A program made the translations under genes and the position numbers. Positions 1 through 12,156 of a stretch of DNA of 64,000 bases are shown one piece after another. Below the pieces are notes generated by a model. That model searched no databases, was not told the origin of the DNA, and saw only the letters and a program-made list of their open reading frames with translations. Source of the DNA: Histoplasma ohiense (Eukaryota > Ascomycota > Eurotiomycetes > Onygenales > Ajellomycetaceae); assembly GCA_017607445.1 (NCBI GenBank), contig JAEVHH010000003.1:1674001-1738000 (forward strand), in the 5' to 3' direction. Position 1 is the stretch's first letter. Every line of letters starts with the position of its first letter.

Positions 1-3000
1 GTCCATAGACTGAGGCTGCAGTAGATGAGACCACTCACTTAGCCAGACAGTCTGCTTTCTCATTGCCCTCTATTTCCATATGCTCAGAGGCTCATTTCAG
101 GCCCACATTATGTTGTCTGAGGAGCTCATGGCAGCAGCTGTAGACTCAGTTCAAGGAGGCTGCTGCACTGCTCTGTATGCTTCAGATGACTGAGATGTTG
201 TCAAGGCAGAGTCAGATTCAAGAGTTGGTGCTGTCATCTGTGGCACAGAGTAGAAGCTTCACTGCACACTCTAATGCACAGCAGACACTGACTGCCTCAG
301 TGTTGAAGACATGTGATATAGAGCTCAGTGCAGCTGAGAAGCTGACCAGCTGTTTATTTCTCTGATAGACTATGAAGCTATAGTCAATCTGTCTGCTGTT
401 GTCAAGAACCTGTTCTGATTCATCTGAGAAAACATATAGATCTGTTGAAGGTTGACTTCTTCATCATTTCTTGAATGTCTGAACAGCACTCTTTTTGTCT
501 ACATTCTCTGTGAGGTCTGTCCCGCACCTCTCTGAGTAGTGTGGGATGGTAAGTGTGGATCTATTGACTGCAGGCAGCAGTGCTCTCAACCTCTGGATCT
601 TGATCTTTGAGTGCTGCTGGGTTCCAGCCCCTCTTCCATGTGTGATCATTGGGGGAGCTATTTGTGAAGTCAGTGGGTGTCTCTCATCCACCATCTGAAG
701 CCTTGTTGCAAAACACATTTTGGCCTTCTCCAGAGCTATCATTGCTGATGGAAGCTCAGCATTCTGATATAGAGTTGCAACAGGTGTTGTACAGAAAACT
801 GAAAGAACTTCTCTGACTGCCATGATAAGCATCTTCTCAACTGTTCTCATATGTCATCTCAGATGAGAGCTGATCTCCCCACTTCTGTCTGTGTGTCTTG
901 CTGGCTGTGTGCGGCTGCTGTACCAGGTCTCTGTGCCATAGAGCAGCAAGAAAACCATGCAGATAGTGATCATCTTCCACAGAGCATCTGCTGAGAACTC
1001 ATCTCTGATCTTCTCTAGACTTCAGATGTGCTGAGCCACAGCCCTTGTCTTCTTTACTCAGACAGAGACATGTGATCTCCAGATGAGCCTTCTGTCAAAG
1101 TGTACACTCAGTCAGCAGAGTGCTGACTCCTGTCCAGCTGAGGCAGTGACAGAATGTATGATCAGATTCTCTGACACAACCACTGATGATGCTTCATTGT
1201 GTCACTTTCTTGTGAGATGGATCATCTCAAGTTTCTCTGGTGCAAAGGCCATCTTGTTTGTCTCCCTCCATCTCAGAATACTCTGTATATCATGGCTGAG
1301 AAGAGTAGCATTGCTGTCAAGCAAGTGTGTAGCTCATCAAGTATTCAGATCATCTGCATAGCCAAAGCACAATTCTGAGTTCTGCCACAGCAGCTCTGCC
1401 AGATACAGAAGAAACAGTATTGATGACAGAGAAGATCTCTGTGATGTGCCACATTGCATCTGATGTGCTGCTGTGATGGTCCTCTTCAGCTGAATCTGAG
1501 CTCTGTGTTTGATGAGAAAGCTGTCAATGAGTTGTAGCAGCTCACACAGTCATCTCTGTTGTGTCATCTGCTGAAGCAGTTGTCTGTGCAGCACAGCATC
1601 AAAGACACTCTGCACATTCATTGTGATCATGGATATCTCCTTGTTTTGTGCGAAGGCTGCCTCCATCTCATGAGTGAAAGCAGCTACCAGATCCATTGCT
1701 GATCATCTGAGTAGCACCCCTCCATACTGCAAGCTGACTATATCATGAATGAGTGCCATGTACACCAGTCATCTTGCAACAATGCATTCCAGCCTCTTGA
1801 AGATTACTGAGAGAAGAATAATGAGTCTTCAGAAGCAGACTGAGCTTCTGTCTCTCTTATCTATCTTGAATATCATTGTCATCTCTGTCAGCTTTCAGAT
1901 TTGTGGAAAGTGACAGAGCTGGAGGCAGCAGTTGTATAGCTGCTGTACAAAGAGAGACACATGCTGTCAGCATGTCTTGAGCAGCTGCACTGTGATTTCA
2001 TCTGTGTCTGAAGAGGTACTCTGTACTTCAATGGTGTTGCACTCTACCTCCTCCATCTCAACCCAGGGGTCTCAGAGCAGGTTTCCCATGTCACTTCAGT
2101 GCTCATCATTCAATGAATTGTATTTCAGATCATTGGCTGAGTTGTATCACTTCAGAATGATTTGCTGAAGTGTCTCAGCTTTGGTGGCTGTCTCTTCTAT
2201 GATCTGATCCTCAATCATCAGAGGGGGTGCTCTGAGGTTGGATTCCAGCTCATGCCATGCTATCATCTGGTACAGATCCCTGCCATCTCTGATCTCATTG
2301 ATCATCTGTCTTCAGTATGCACACTTGGCCTTGCACACTGTGTTCTTGAACTGATGCTTCACAGTCTCTGTCTGGTGAGTGGTGAGCTCTCAATGCACTC
2401 TTCAGCAGTCTGCTGTTCATCAGAAGACTGTAGTCTGCTCTTGTTGCACTGACTTGCTGACTGCCTGAGCTGCAGCCAGAAGATTCTGGATGAAGCATCA
2501 AGTCAGATCATCAAGCTGTGCTGCATTCTCAACTCTATCTGAGCAAGGCATGTCCATCATGAGATCTCTGACAAGATCTGTAAAGAGCTTCAGCTGAGAG
2601 TCTGTGATCTTGATCTGAGCTCTGCTCTGCTGTGTCTGGGGTGTTGTCAGCAGCATAGTAATCATAGACTGATGATCTGAGCCACAGTGTAAATCTTGGC
2701 ACACTGAAGTGGAAGCAAAGACCACATTGAAGAAGATGAGATCAATCATATGATCTGCTGCATGAGTTGAAATATCTATCTCTTCCACAAAGTCCATCTC
2801 ATGTTCACTGATCCATTGAACAAGCTCCCCTCCTCGGTGCAGATTCGCTGCTTCTGATTCAAAGACATCATGTTGTACATTGAAATCCCCACCTACTAGA
2901 CAGCAGGCTGGTGGGCTCAAATTGATCAGATAGTCCATGACTGTGTCTGTCTCAGGCTGTCTGTACACATTGAGAATGTGGCAGCCATTGACACTGATCC

Positions 3001-3480
3001 ACAGCAGATCTCTGTTTTGCACAGATCAGTGTTGCTGTGTCTTTATCTTTGAATTCTTGTGTATGTATGTCATGATCTGGGGCCTCTCCTCCTCTCACTG
3101 CTTCAGATTAGTGTCATCCCAGTGGTCTATGAATGCAAAGCACTCATATGCTGGGTGATTAGAAGTCTTGATGTCAGGGTGTGTGTAAGACTTCTGTATA
3201 CAGATCACTTCACAGCTCTGCTCAAAAGCAAGCTGTAGAGCTGCTGTGTGACAGAGAACTGCTCTGACTGTATTTGCTCAAAAGATCTGCAGAGAGTGAT
3301 TTCTCTGCTGATTGTTTCTGCAGCACCAGCTGCATTGCTGATGTTGATGTTCTAGCATGAGAAGTCACTTGATGAGCTGCTGTCAAAGTCCATCTGTGGG
3401 ATGAGATTGAAGAATCTCAGATCTGTTGTCTGCATGCTGAGGCTGGACTGCTCTTTGACTGCTTGGCTATGCTGCTGCTC
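1..3480 (-). pseudogene. LINE A ORF2 remnant: endonuclease, RT, RNase H
   Basis: Remnant of the LINE polyprotein that nicks the target and reverse transcribes the RNA. The longest open piece, 2498-3022 (174 aa), is an apurinic-type endonuclease: GGDFNVQHD, then IDLIFFN, then GSDHQSM, the metal-binding and active-site blocks of the family. Downstream the RT catalytic box reads YADD at 1349-1360, preceded by a NVQSVFDAVL palm motif near 1583-1625. At the left edge the frame gives HMEIEGNEKADCLAK, the C-terminal signature of LINE RNase H. Frames between these blocks are cut by TGA codons. The gene is not functional as it stands. Assignment to the Tad-like group is inferred from domain order. Confidence 0.8.
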
Positions 3481-3519
3481 TGCTGTGTGGGCTGAGCATC
3501 ACCTGATGCAGGCCATCTG

Positions 3520-5085
3520 TCAGATGGCATTCTCTTCACTGATGGAGCTCTGAGTAGCTGCCCACTTGCAGGGTGCTAGCTCAGTGGGCTGTGTTGACTG
3601 AGTTGATTGAGTGGATGGTGTAGGTATCATCACTGCAATCATTGATGCTGGCTGTGCTGGCAGTGATTGCTGCTTCTGAGTATCTCTGTGGCATCTGTTG
3701 CCAAGACAGCAGACAGCTGCTAGCTTCTTTTGAGTTAGACATCTGAGAATATCATTCACACATCTGAGTGCAGCAGAGCAGTGCTGATGCTCAGCTGAGT
3801 AGAGTTGACAGCAGTTGACACACTGTGATGCTCTTTTGCACTCCACATCTGTTGGCCTCTTGTGCCAGCTTGTGAACTCACTGCAGTTGGAGTATCTCAT
3901 CAGTTGCACACACTTTGATGAGTGACAGTACCTCTGGCATTCTGAGTCATATCTCACTGCCAGTGGCCTTTTCTCAATGAGTCTGGCCCTCTCACTGACA
4001 TTGAAGAGTGAGAAGTCTTTCACTGAGGTGAGAAAGAAGACAATCTATGTAATCTTCCCCATCTTGAGGTTCACTCCATGTCACAAGGGTCAACAGCTCA
4101 CTGATTTTATCTTTGTCTGAGTCAGAATCTCTTTCTCAATCATCTTGTCTGTGGGGATTCTTGCCTCTTCTCAGTTCTGGATGAATTCCAGGACTTCTGA
4201 GACAGCATAATTGTACCACCACTCTGATAGCTGGATCTCCATGGTGTCAAGAACTTCACAGAGAGTAGCCACTGTCTTCTCAGTGATCAGAGCATCATAT
4301 ATGCCTCTGTTGTTTGATGTGATTGCTCAATCTGTTCTGATGAGCTTCATCTTCAGCACATTAGCCATGTCCTCCACCCTCTGAATGTTTGCAACAATCA
4401 TCTGCTGCACAGCATATGACTGCAGCTGGGTGACCCATTTCTCTGACTGAAGAGTGATGAGAACTCATGAATTCTTCTGCTGCTTTGTGTTCTCTGTGGG
4501 GCTTCTTGACTGACTGGTGTTCTTGAGCTGCAGGCCAGCTTCACTAGCTCTGTCAGCTGAGAAAGCTGCAGTCTTGACAGAGATAGCTTCAGAAAGAGCA
4601 GAATTTTTCCCCTTCTGCACAATGCTCACTCAGATAGTCAGCTTTCTCACAGTTGTCTTCACTGGATTTGACTGTGAGCAAGTGTTCAGAGCAGTACTTT
4701 CTCTCAGAGTTGATGCTGTGCTCAGATCTGCTGTCATATATGCAATGAATCTTTCACAGAAGGCTCAGACAAAGTTCTGACTGGCTGACTGTTTCTCCTT
4801 CTCAACTCAGCTGTTCAGAGTCTTTGCCAATCTGATGAGAGTCTTCTGTCACAGATTCTGTTGCTGTTGAGCCTTCTCAAACTGCTTCTGTAGCTGAGAG
4901 ATGGCCATGAGAATGCTGTCACTGACTTCTTTGAGAACTGGAGGAGGCATTGTAACAGTCTTTCTCTGTCTCTTGCCAGTCTTTTCAGTAACAAAATTGA
5001 CTGGTGACTCCGGCTTCAGTGGCCTGGTGTAGGCCGTGTCGATGTCCTTGGGTGGGTGGGAGGGCATTGAGGGCTCCATGACCAC
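3520..5085 (-). pseudogene. LINE A ORF1 (gag-like RNA-binding protein) remnant
   Basis: ORF1 of the LINE, normally an RNA-binding chaperone. The N-terminal piece (4849-5085) starts MVMEPSMPSHPP, is proline-rich and ends in a glutamine-rich helix (KQFEKAQQQQ). After a damaged middle the C-terminal piece (3520-4023, 167 aa) carries spaced Cys/His residues (YCHSSKC, CVNCCQLYSAEHQHC), the remains of two or more zinc knuckles, then a low-complexity stretch of repeated Thr-Gln-Ser. The start is chosen as the first ATG after the leader; a second ATG lies two codons further on. Frame breaks make it a pseudogene. Confidence 0.65.
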
Positions 5086-5151
5086 TCAACCTGTGCAGTA
5101 CACACACATAGAGTAATCGCAGAGGGTGTGTGATGATGTTGAACAGGTTGA
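5086..5151 (-). other. Leader hairpin upstream of LINE A ORF1
   Basis: A perfect 9-bp inverted repeat, TCAACCTGT at 5086-5094 and ACAGGTTGA at 5143-5151, encloses a second ACACAC/GTGTGT-type pairing. It ends directly against the ORF1 start codon. It could be an RNA structure of the LINE 5' leader. The remaining 80 bases to 5231 show nothing I recognise. Confidence 0.4.
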
Positions 5152-5231
5152 AGGGTTAAAATTATATGAAAAACAGTTAGAAAATGGAAAAATTTAAATG
5201 TACTCCTACGTTCATGGGTAGTTGTAAGGAT

Positions 5232-8210
5232 GTCTGAAACTGAGTTAGCTGCTCTAAGAGAATATTTAAAAAATGTATTAGATAAAGAGTGAATACAACT
5301 GTTCAGTAGCTCAGCTGATGCATTGATTCTCTTTGTTCTCAAAAAAGATGATGAACTCTGTCTTTGTGTAGACTATTGAGGATTAAATTGAATCATCATC
5401 AAGAACTGATATCCTCTATCTCTAATAAATGAATTATTTGATAGACTTTCAAAAGCCAAGATATTCACTAAGCTGAATCTTTGAGATGTCTATCACCACA
5501 TACTTATAGTGGCAAAAGACTGTTGGAAGACAGCCTTTAGAATGAGATATGAACATTTTGAATATGTAGTTATGCTATTTGAACTAGCTAATACTTCAGC
5601 AACATTTCAAGCATACATTAACAATGTCTTGTCTGATTTGTTGAATATATGTTGTGTTGTCTATTTGGATGACATTCTCATATTCTTCAATTCAAAGTAG
5701 AAACATAAAGTGCATGTTACTAAGATGCTAGAACATCTCAAGTGTGTGAATCTATTTGCAAAACTCTCTAAATATAAATTTGAAGTGAACAAGATCTCAT
5801 TTCTGAGATTTGTTATAGATACAAATGATGTCAAGATAAAGTCAGACAGAGTCTCCACTATTGTGAAATGATCTACATCTAAATCAATTAAAGAGATTCA
5901 ATTCTTCTTGAGCTTTGCTAATTTCTATCAGTGATTTATTAAGTCTTTCTTCTCTATTGCAGCCCCATTATTTGAACTTACAAAAGAGAGCAAGAAGAGG
6001 GAAAGAAAAGCCATTTTTATATGAATAGAAGATACTCAAAGTGCTTTTAATAAGCTCAAATCATACTTTATATATGCTTCTCTATTAGCTCATTTTGACT
6101 CAGCTTGATGTATTCAGATCAAATCTGATCCATTCACTTTTGCAGTTGCTGCTATTCTATCACAGTTGCAGAATGATGAGCACTGGCATTCAGTTGTCTT
6201 CTGATCAAGAAAGTTGATTGATGTGGAAATGTGTTATGATACTCATGATAAAGAACTCTTGACTATTGTAGCAGCATTTAAGAATTGAAAACACTATCTG
6301 AAGAGAAGTTAGTATTCAATTCAAGTCTGATCTGATCATGCCAATCTGCAGTACTTTATGATGACTAAGAAACTGAACAGATGTCAGATCAGATGAGTGG
6401 AAGCTTTATCTACTTATAATTTTATATTACTACACTACTCTGAATCAAAGAATTCAGCTGATAAGCTCAGTTATCACACAGACTACAGTGAGATCTATAA
6501 TGATCAAACTATATTATCTACTCTGCAACAGAAGCTGAAATATGGAGTTAGACTAGACTGAAAAATTGATACTTCTTTTCAAAATGATATTTCTTCTAAT
6601 GTAGTCTGTGTATGAGTCTCTAATGAGCAAAATATTTCTTTTAATGAGTGAAAAGTGCTTTATATATTGATGTCTTCTATCTCTTGTGTAAACTCTTTCT
6701 CTCTGTTGTGTGTTGAGCAATATATGCTCTGGATTGCAGTCAATAAGGCTATTCTTGAGGATTCAGTATATACAGAAATGTCTGAATCCTTCATCTCATT
6801 TCTAAGTAAAACACAGAAGATTGATTCTTTTGCTGCTGAGCAAAGAAAGAAGATAAAAGAGAAGAATATGACTGTTGCTGAAAATATACTATAAACAATT
6901 TCTGAGAATGATATATTGTGTGCTGATGATTGCATGTATGTCTCTCAACAAAAGACACTCATTGATGAAATTATCAGTGCAAATCATGATGATTCACAGA
7001 GGAATCACTTTGGTATAAAAAAGTTTATAGACAGCATTCAGAACAAATACTATTGACATGGACTAGTCAGAGATATCAAAGATTATATATTCACTTGTGA
7101 TACTTATCAAAGAGTAAAGTCAAAATGGCACAGACAATATGGAGAATTGAATATAATTCTCTTATCATCAAATTCTTTTGAGTTCATTACTATAGATTTT
7201 ATTACAGACTTGTCAGTCTCTACATTTCTTCATCAAATCTACAATGCAATTTTAGTGATTGTGAATATATATACCAAGTTTACAATCTATATTCCTTGCA
7301 TCAAAAACATTACAGCTGATGAACTAGCAGAAATTGTTTATATCAAGTTCTATACAATTTACAGAGTACTCAAAAACCATATATTCAATTGAGATTCATT
7401 GTTTACAAGCCATTATTGATTCATCTTTTGTTATATGCTAGACATACACTGGAAACTTTCAACAGTCTTTCATCCTCAAACAGATGATCAAACAGAATGA
7501 CAAAATCAAATCTTGGAACATTATTTTCAATACTTTATCAACTATCATCAAGATGACTGAGCACACTGGCTACTGCTGATGCAGTTTGTTTACAATATCT
7601 CTCAACATGCCTCTACTGAAATGGCATCTGCAGAAGCCTTAATGGGATATTAATCTGATTTGAAAATTAATATCAGCAAATCATCACAACCAGTCGCCAT
7701 ACATGCTGCTAGCCATGTGAAACATATTGAGGAAACACATCATAAGCTTATCAAGAATCTACAAAAGATGTGACAAGCACAGAAAACCTATTATAATACA
7801 AAATATAAGCCTCAACAATTTAAAATAGATGACTATATCATGCTCAATGCAAAAAATCTCTGATTGCTGTGCCTGGTTCACAAACTCAATCATAAATATG
7901 TTGAATCCTTCAAGATTCTGGATATCATCAGAAAACAAGTGTACAAACTAGAACTGTCATCTTCATATAGAAGCATTCATTCTGTATTCCATATATCTTT
8001 ATTGAAGTCATACAACCACAGGAATGGAGCTCTATCAGAACCAGAACTGAAACTTATCAATGATGAAGAAGAATATCAAGTTGAAGAAATTCTTGAAAAA
8101 TGACAATGAAAAAACAAACCTCTGAAATATCTTGTGAGATGAACAGATTGAGGTTCTAGTGGTGATACATGAGAACTGAAAGAAAACATATTGAACACTC
8201 AGACATTTGA
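5232..8210 (+). pseudogene. Gypsy-2 pol remnant: RT, RNase H, integrase, chromodomain
   Basis: The first readable words are SETELAALREYLK, then the RT core. The RT box is VVYLDDILIF with YLDD at 5662-5673. RNase H follows at about 6090-6450. Integrase runs from about 6960: an H..H..C..C zinc finger ending FTCDTYQ, the first Asp in ITIDFITDL, and the Glu block QTDDQTE near 7480-7500. A chromodomain remnant (KYLVR, then GSSGDT and ELKENI) sits at about 8115-8190. Most in-frame stops are TGA at places where relatives have Arg or Trp. The function was replication and chromatin-directed integration; this copy is dead. Confidence 0.8.
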
Positions 8211-8769
8211 AATCTTCCTCAAACAAGAAAATGAATGACAAATACAAAATCAACATACTTTCAAATATCAAAAGTGTGAACTTCAAGTTGAAAGATGTCA
8301 GAAGTGCAAATTCTAAATTGAAAAATGCTAGAAATGCAAATCTCATTCAAATTTCAATCAAATACATTTTTTTTTTTTTAGAAGGATTTTATCAGAGAAA
8401 AGAGAAAAAGGAAAAAAATTCAATTTGAGTATAATAAATACAAAAGATAAAAAATACAAGCAAGAAAAAGACAAAGAAAACAGACTCTAAGAAAAGTCTA
8501 AAGATTCTCAGTTCATTCATCTTCATCTTATTCTTCATCTCTCATTTCCTTTTCTTTCTCTCATCATCTCTTTCATTCTCTTTCTCTGCTACTCTTGCTC
8601 AATACTTCTTCTGGTATTTGTAAATTACCAGCACTCATTTTGAGTGCAGAGATATAGACAAATGTCTATTTCACAAAACATTTGTCTTCTCACTTCTTCC
8701 CTCTCTCATCAATCTACTCATTCTTCAGCATATTCAATGAAGAAAGGCATTTTCTCTCATCTTCTTCTT

Positions 8770-9282
8770 TCACTTCTTCACTGTCTGAGACACCCTCTTC
8801 CTCTGCTTCACTGATGTCAGTGACAAATTGACAAAGAAAGCAGGCATCATGAGCACTGCTGCAGTCATCAGTGTCTTCACAATCTTCTTCATTGACTTTT
8901 CAGTCAACTTCTTCTCCATCAATCTCTTCTCAATCAACCTCTTCACCATGAAGCTCTTGGAGTTCACCACTTTCAAAATCCTCATATTCTTCTTCACACT
9001 CTCCTCTTTCTCTAATGTCTCTGCTCTGGAAGAATCAGACACAATCACAGTCTTCAAAATCTGTATCTCTGCAGACTCAGCTGCTGTCTGATACTGAGAC
9101 CACAGAGCATTTGCTTCTGCTCTGCTCTGAGCAGACAGCATCATCAGATGAAATGTGTTCAATTGTTTTATCAAATGATAAAGATGACTTTTGTGGTTGA
9201 TCATATTCTTCTCAGCCATCACCTCTGTGAAGATAAACACTTGCCTGTGTATGATGTGTCTCAGAAGAGATGTATCACACAC
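8770..9282 (-). CDS. Antisense ORF of gypsy-2, 170 aa, function unknown
   Basis: A 170-residue frame opposite to gypsy-2, between the end of pol and the 3' LTR. It starts MCDTSLLRHIIH and contains LSAQSRAEANALW; the C-terminal third is rich in Lys and Glu (RLIEKRLMEKKLTEK), followed by a hydrophobic run (AAVLMMPAFFVNL). The same frame lies at the same place in the other three gypsy-2 copies, shorter there but with insertions and deletions in multiples of three in the KRL/EKKL repeat. That hints at an ancestral accessory protein rather than chance. I recognise no family. Chance openness is possible because this mutation type makes few stops. Confidence 0.35.
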   Translation of the reverse strand: MCDTSLLRHIIHRQVFIFTEVMAEKNMINHKSHLYHLIKQLNTFHLMMLSAQSRAEANALWSQYQTAAESAEIQILKTVIVSDSSRAETLEKEESVKKNMRILKVVNSKSFMVKRLIEKRLMEKKLTEKSMKKIVKTLMTAAVLMMPAFFVNLSLTSVKQRKRVSQTVKK

Positions 9283-10025
9283 CTAGCATTATTATCAGTA
9301 TATCACTATTCAAAAACAAATTTGAAGAAAAAGAAAAAGGAAATAAGAATTAAAGAGGATTACTCATGAGTTTGCAGGATTTTTCTGCAGAGGCACAAGC
9401 CTCACAATGCTTCTGAGCATTTGACTCCAACACACATCAAAAATTGATGTCTTCAAGTCTAGAGACACAATGTTCACATGGAATCTGACTGTTGTGTGTC
9501 ATGTGATTAGGGCTAGGGCAATATAACAAGTGAACAGTGAATGATGCTATACAGAAACAAGCTAATGGCACATGTGATCACACTAATAATGCCACTGACA
9601 AGAAACATCAACAATAATACATGATAAGCACCCAAGGAACAACTTACTTAAAATTAAGATAACTGAAAGAGCTCATTTTGATAAAAAAGAGGGGAGGAAG
9701 AATGATGATAAAAAAAAAAAAAATATTTAAAAATTTTTTGGGAACAAGAAATCACAGCAGAAGGGCAAGAAGCTTTGATAATGATCAAGTTAAAAAAGAA
9801 AAGAAATCTTCAAGAAGAAAGAAATTCTTTTTACTTCTCTGCATGCAATCTCTAGCAATCAAAGAATTCACCAATTCCATCTCATTAAGAAATTGATAAC
9901 AATGCAAATACAAGCTATCTAGAGGATGTGATCAATACACTGCTATCAACAAGCAGAACTTACAATACAGAAATTCAATTATCTACTAGCAAGCAATCTA
10001 TACAATCACTGAGAGCAGCTCTTAT

Positions 10026-10041
10026 AAAAAAGAGGGGCAAT
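10026..10041 (+). other. Polypurine tract of gypsy-2
   Basis: AAAAAAGAGGGGCAAT abuts the 3' LTR and is almost unchanged in all four gypsy-2 copies. It is the expected primer for plus-strand DNA synthesis. Confidence 0.75.
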
Positions 10042-10306
10042 TGTAATGCACTTGTTTATTATTTCCTTATTATCTTCATTTATTCTTACCTCTTTTCATT
10101 ATACTCTTGCTACTGCTATTTCTATATGTATATATATATCAATGTATGTATTTTGCACATCTTCTTTCTCTTTCTTTTCTTTCTTAGTGATTAGCTACAC
10201 TACATTACACTAATATATTACACTCTACAATATATTACTATTATCTCTGTTACGCTATAAACTATCTTCTACTGTTACTTTTCACACTGTCACTACACCT
10301 CATACA
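10042..10306 (+). repeat. Gypsy-2 3' LTR (copy G2-A)
   Basis: Begins TGTAATGCAC and follows the polypurine tract; it matches 45789-46059 and, in reverse, 46464-46747 and 50943-51213. It ends near CTACACCTCATACA without the clean CTCACA of the other copies, then runs straight into gypsy-1 integrase sequence. Confidence 0.8.
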
Positions 10307-12156
10307 TTCTCTCTATAACTTCATCAGTCTCTGAATGATATGCTGTTGACAATTTTTGTTCAATTCTTAGCAGCTGGCATACACAGATTCAGAGTGCACT
10401 GACAAATTGACTGTCTCTATCTGATACAATGAATGAAAGCAGACTGTGTATACAATAGAATAGACTCTGAACAAAGACATCTGCAACTACTTCAGCATTC
10501 ATTCTGTCACAGAGTTGCAGTATTACACTCTTGCTGAGATGATTGACAATGACTAGAATATTTGTAGAATCTTCACTCTCAGATAGAGAAACTGCAAAGT
10601 CAATTGCTATATCATATCAGATTTATTCAGAGATAGACAGAGATTTCAACATCTTTTTTCATCATTTGCATCATGCTGTTACCAAGTCACAGTGATTGCA
10701 ATTGTGTACAAACCAGCATACATTCTTTGATATGTCTGATCAGTAGAAGTCTCAGACTACAATGCTGTATATAATCTTACAGTCTGAATGCTCAGTCATT
10801 GATGAGTTATGAATCTTCTGCATGATTCATATTCATAGAGATTCTGAATTGAGGATTCATTGTCTGTTTCAGAAGTGTAGACATTCATCATCACTGATTG
10901 AGTATGTTGAGATATCTGTTTTTGAATATACATCTGCAGAGAATCAAGATGCTCTGCTTTGTATGACTTCAGTAGTTTGTTGTCAGAATTTATTTGTCTC
11001 TGTTACTTGTCTCCATTGCTCTTCAAGTGAGGAGTATTGAGTATGAAATTGATTAATGTGTATCCAGAGTTCATCTGACTGTGTGGGACTTTCTATAATC
11101 ATAGAGTTGATTAACTGATGCTCTCAGTGTTTCCATCTGTCATTCAGATTATTGAACAGCATATCTTGTTTTTGATAAAATAGAGCATTCACAAGAATGT
11201 TCTCTGCTTCTGATCAGTAGTGAATTGTGAACAAGAATTGGCTAAGAAACAATGATCAGCACATATGCCTCTCAGTGAGCTTACAAATGATTGTGAAATA
11301 TTTCAGATTCTTATGATCAGTAACAATCTCAAATCTCTCAACACTCATGAGTTTGAACTTTTATTCTTTGAGATATTGTATGATCACTAGAAGCTTCTTG
11401 TTGTAGATCTTATAGTTGCATTCAGTGGATGACATCTTTTTTGAGATGAAGATATAAGATTATAGAACATCTTCATTATCATATTGTATTAGTATCTCAT
11501 CTACTATATAATCTGAGATGTCTGTTTTGAGAATTGTATGCTTATCTGAATTGAATGATTGCAGCATTGAAGTGTTTGTGAACATACACTTCAGCTTTTT
11601 GAATACTGTGTCTGCTTTGTCAGTTCATTGAAATATGATGTCTTTCTGAGTCAGATCTGTCAGTGATCATATGATATCAGAGAAGTCTTTGATGAATCTT
11701 TGATAGAAGTTGATGAATTCTAGAAAGCTTCTAGTTTCTTTTACTGAGACTGATATCTCTCAGTTGAGGATTGCTTTCATCTTCTTAGAATCCATGCATA
11801 CACTCTTTTCAGCTTTGATGATGAATTCTAGATAGATTGTAGACTTGATCTTGAAGTCACATTTGTCAATGTCTACTTGCAGTTCAGCTTTTTGTAGACA
11901 GTCAAGCACTTGTTGTATGTGCTTACAATGCTCAGTGAGTGATTCATTGATGAAGATCAAGATATCATTCATGTATACTGAAATGATCTCATTGAGCAGA
12001 TTTTATAGAGCTCAGTTAATGTATTTCTGAAATGTATTTGAAATGTTCACTAATTTAAAGAGAGTCACTGTTCATTTGTATAATCTGTAATGTGTATGAA
12101 AGGCAGTTAGTCATTCATCACCTTCATTAATTCTTATTTTGTAGAAAGCTGCAGAG
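10307..12156 (-). mobile_element. Gypsy-1 fragment G1-A (integrase to RT)
   Basis: Internal fragment of gypsy-1 on the minus strand, equivalent to about 58380-60223 of the non-RIPped copy: part of the integrase core, its zinc finger, RNase H and most of RT. The clearest open piece, 11760-11972, reads MNDILIFINESLTEH, the YMDD region of RT. The left edge is cut by gypsy-2 and the right edge by an LTR inserted after GCAGAG. The continuation of the target (ATGTCAAGC) does not follow the other end of that inserted element, so DNA has been lost or rearranged. RIPped. Confidence 0.8.

Larger units (their letters stand above)
1..5231 (-). mobile_element. LINE family A, copy A1 (3' end beyond window)
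   Basis: Non-LTR retrotransposon read on the minus strand. From its 5' end it holds a short leader, an ORF1 (gag-like) remnant, then ORF2 with endonuclease, reverse transcriptase and RNase H, the Tad/I-type order. The right edge is set where the sequence switches to gypsy-2 pol, at the words TCTGAAACTG shared with the other gypsy-2 copies. CpG is scarce and many frames are broken, mostly by TGA, so the copy is RIPped, but more lightly than copy A2. The 3' end and tail lie left of base 1. Confidence 0.85.
5232..10306 (+). mobile_element. Gypsy-2 chromovirus, copy G2-A (5' part missing)
   Basis: Ty3/gypsy-type LTR element on the plus strand, with RT and RNase H before integrase and a chromodomain at the end of pol. 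LINE A1 replaces its 5' LTR, gag and protease. A 1.8-kb region between pol and the 3' LTR carries an antisense reading frame. The 3' LTR (10042-10306) looks a few bases short compared with the 271-bp LTRs of G2-B and G2-D, and gypsy-1 follows at once, so the right edge is not a clean insertion. Heavily RIPped: CpG is nearly absent. Confidence 0.85.

Noticed and set aside
464..2452. Several 70-130-aa frames on both strands in LINE A1
   Set aside because: They fall in other frames or on the opposite strand of the EN-RT-RNase H remnant and match nothing recognisable.
5086..5231. HDV-like ribozyme in the LINE A leader
   Set aside because: A 9-bp stem is present, but I find no P2/P3 nesting and no GGCNAA joining strand.
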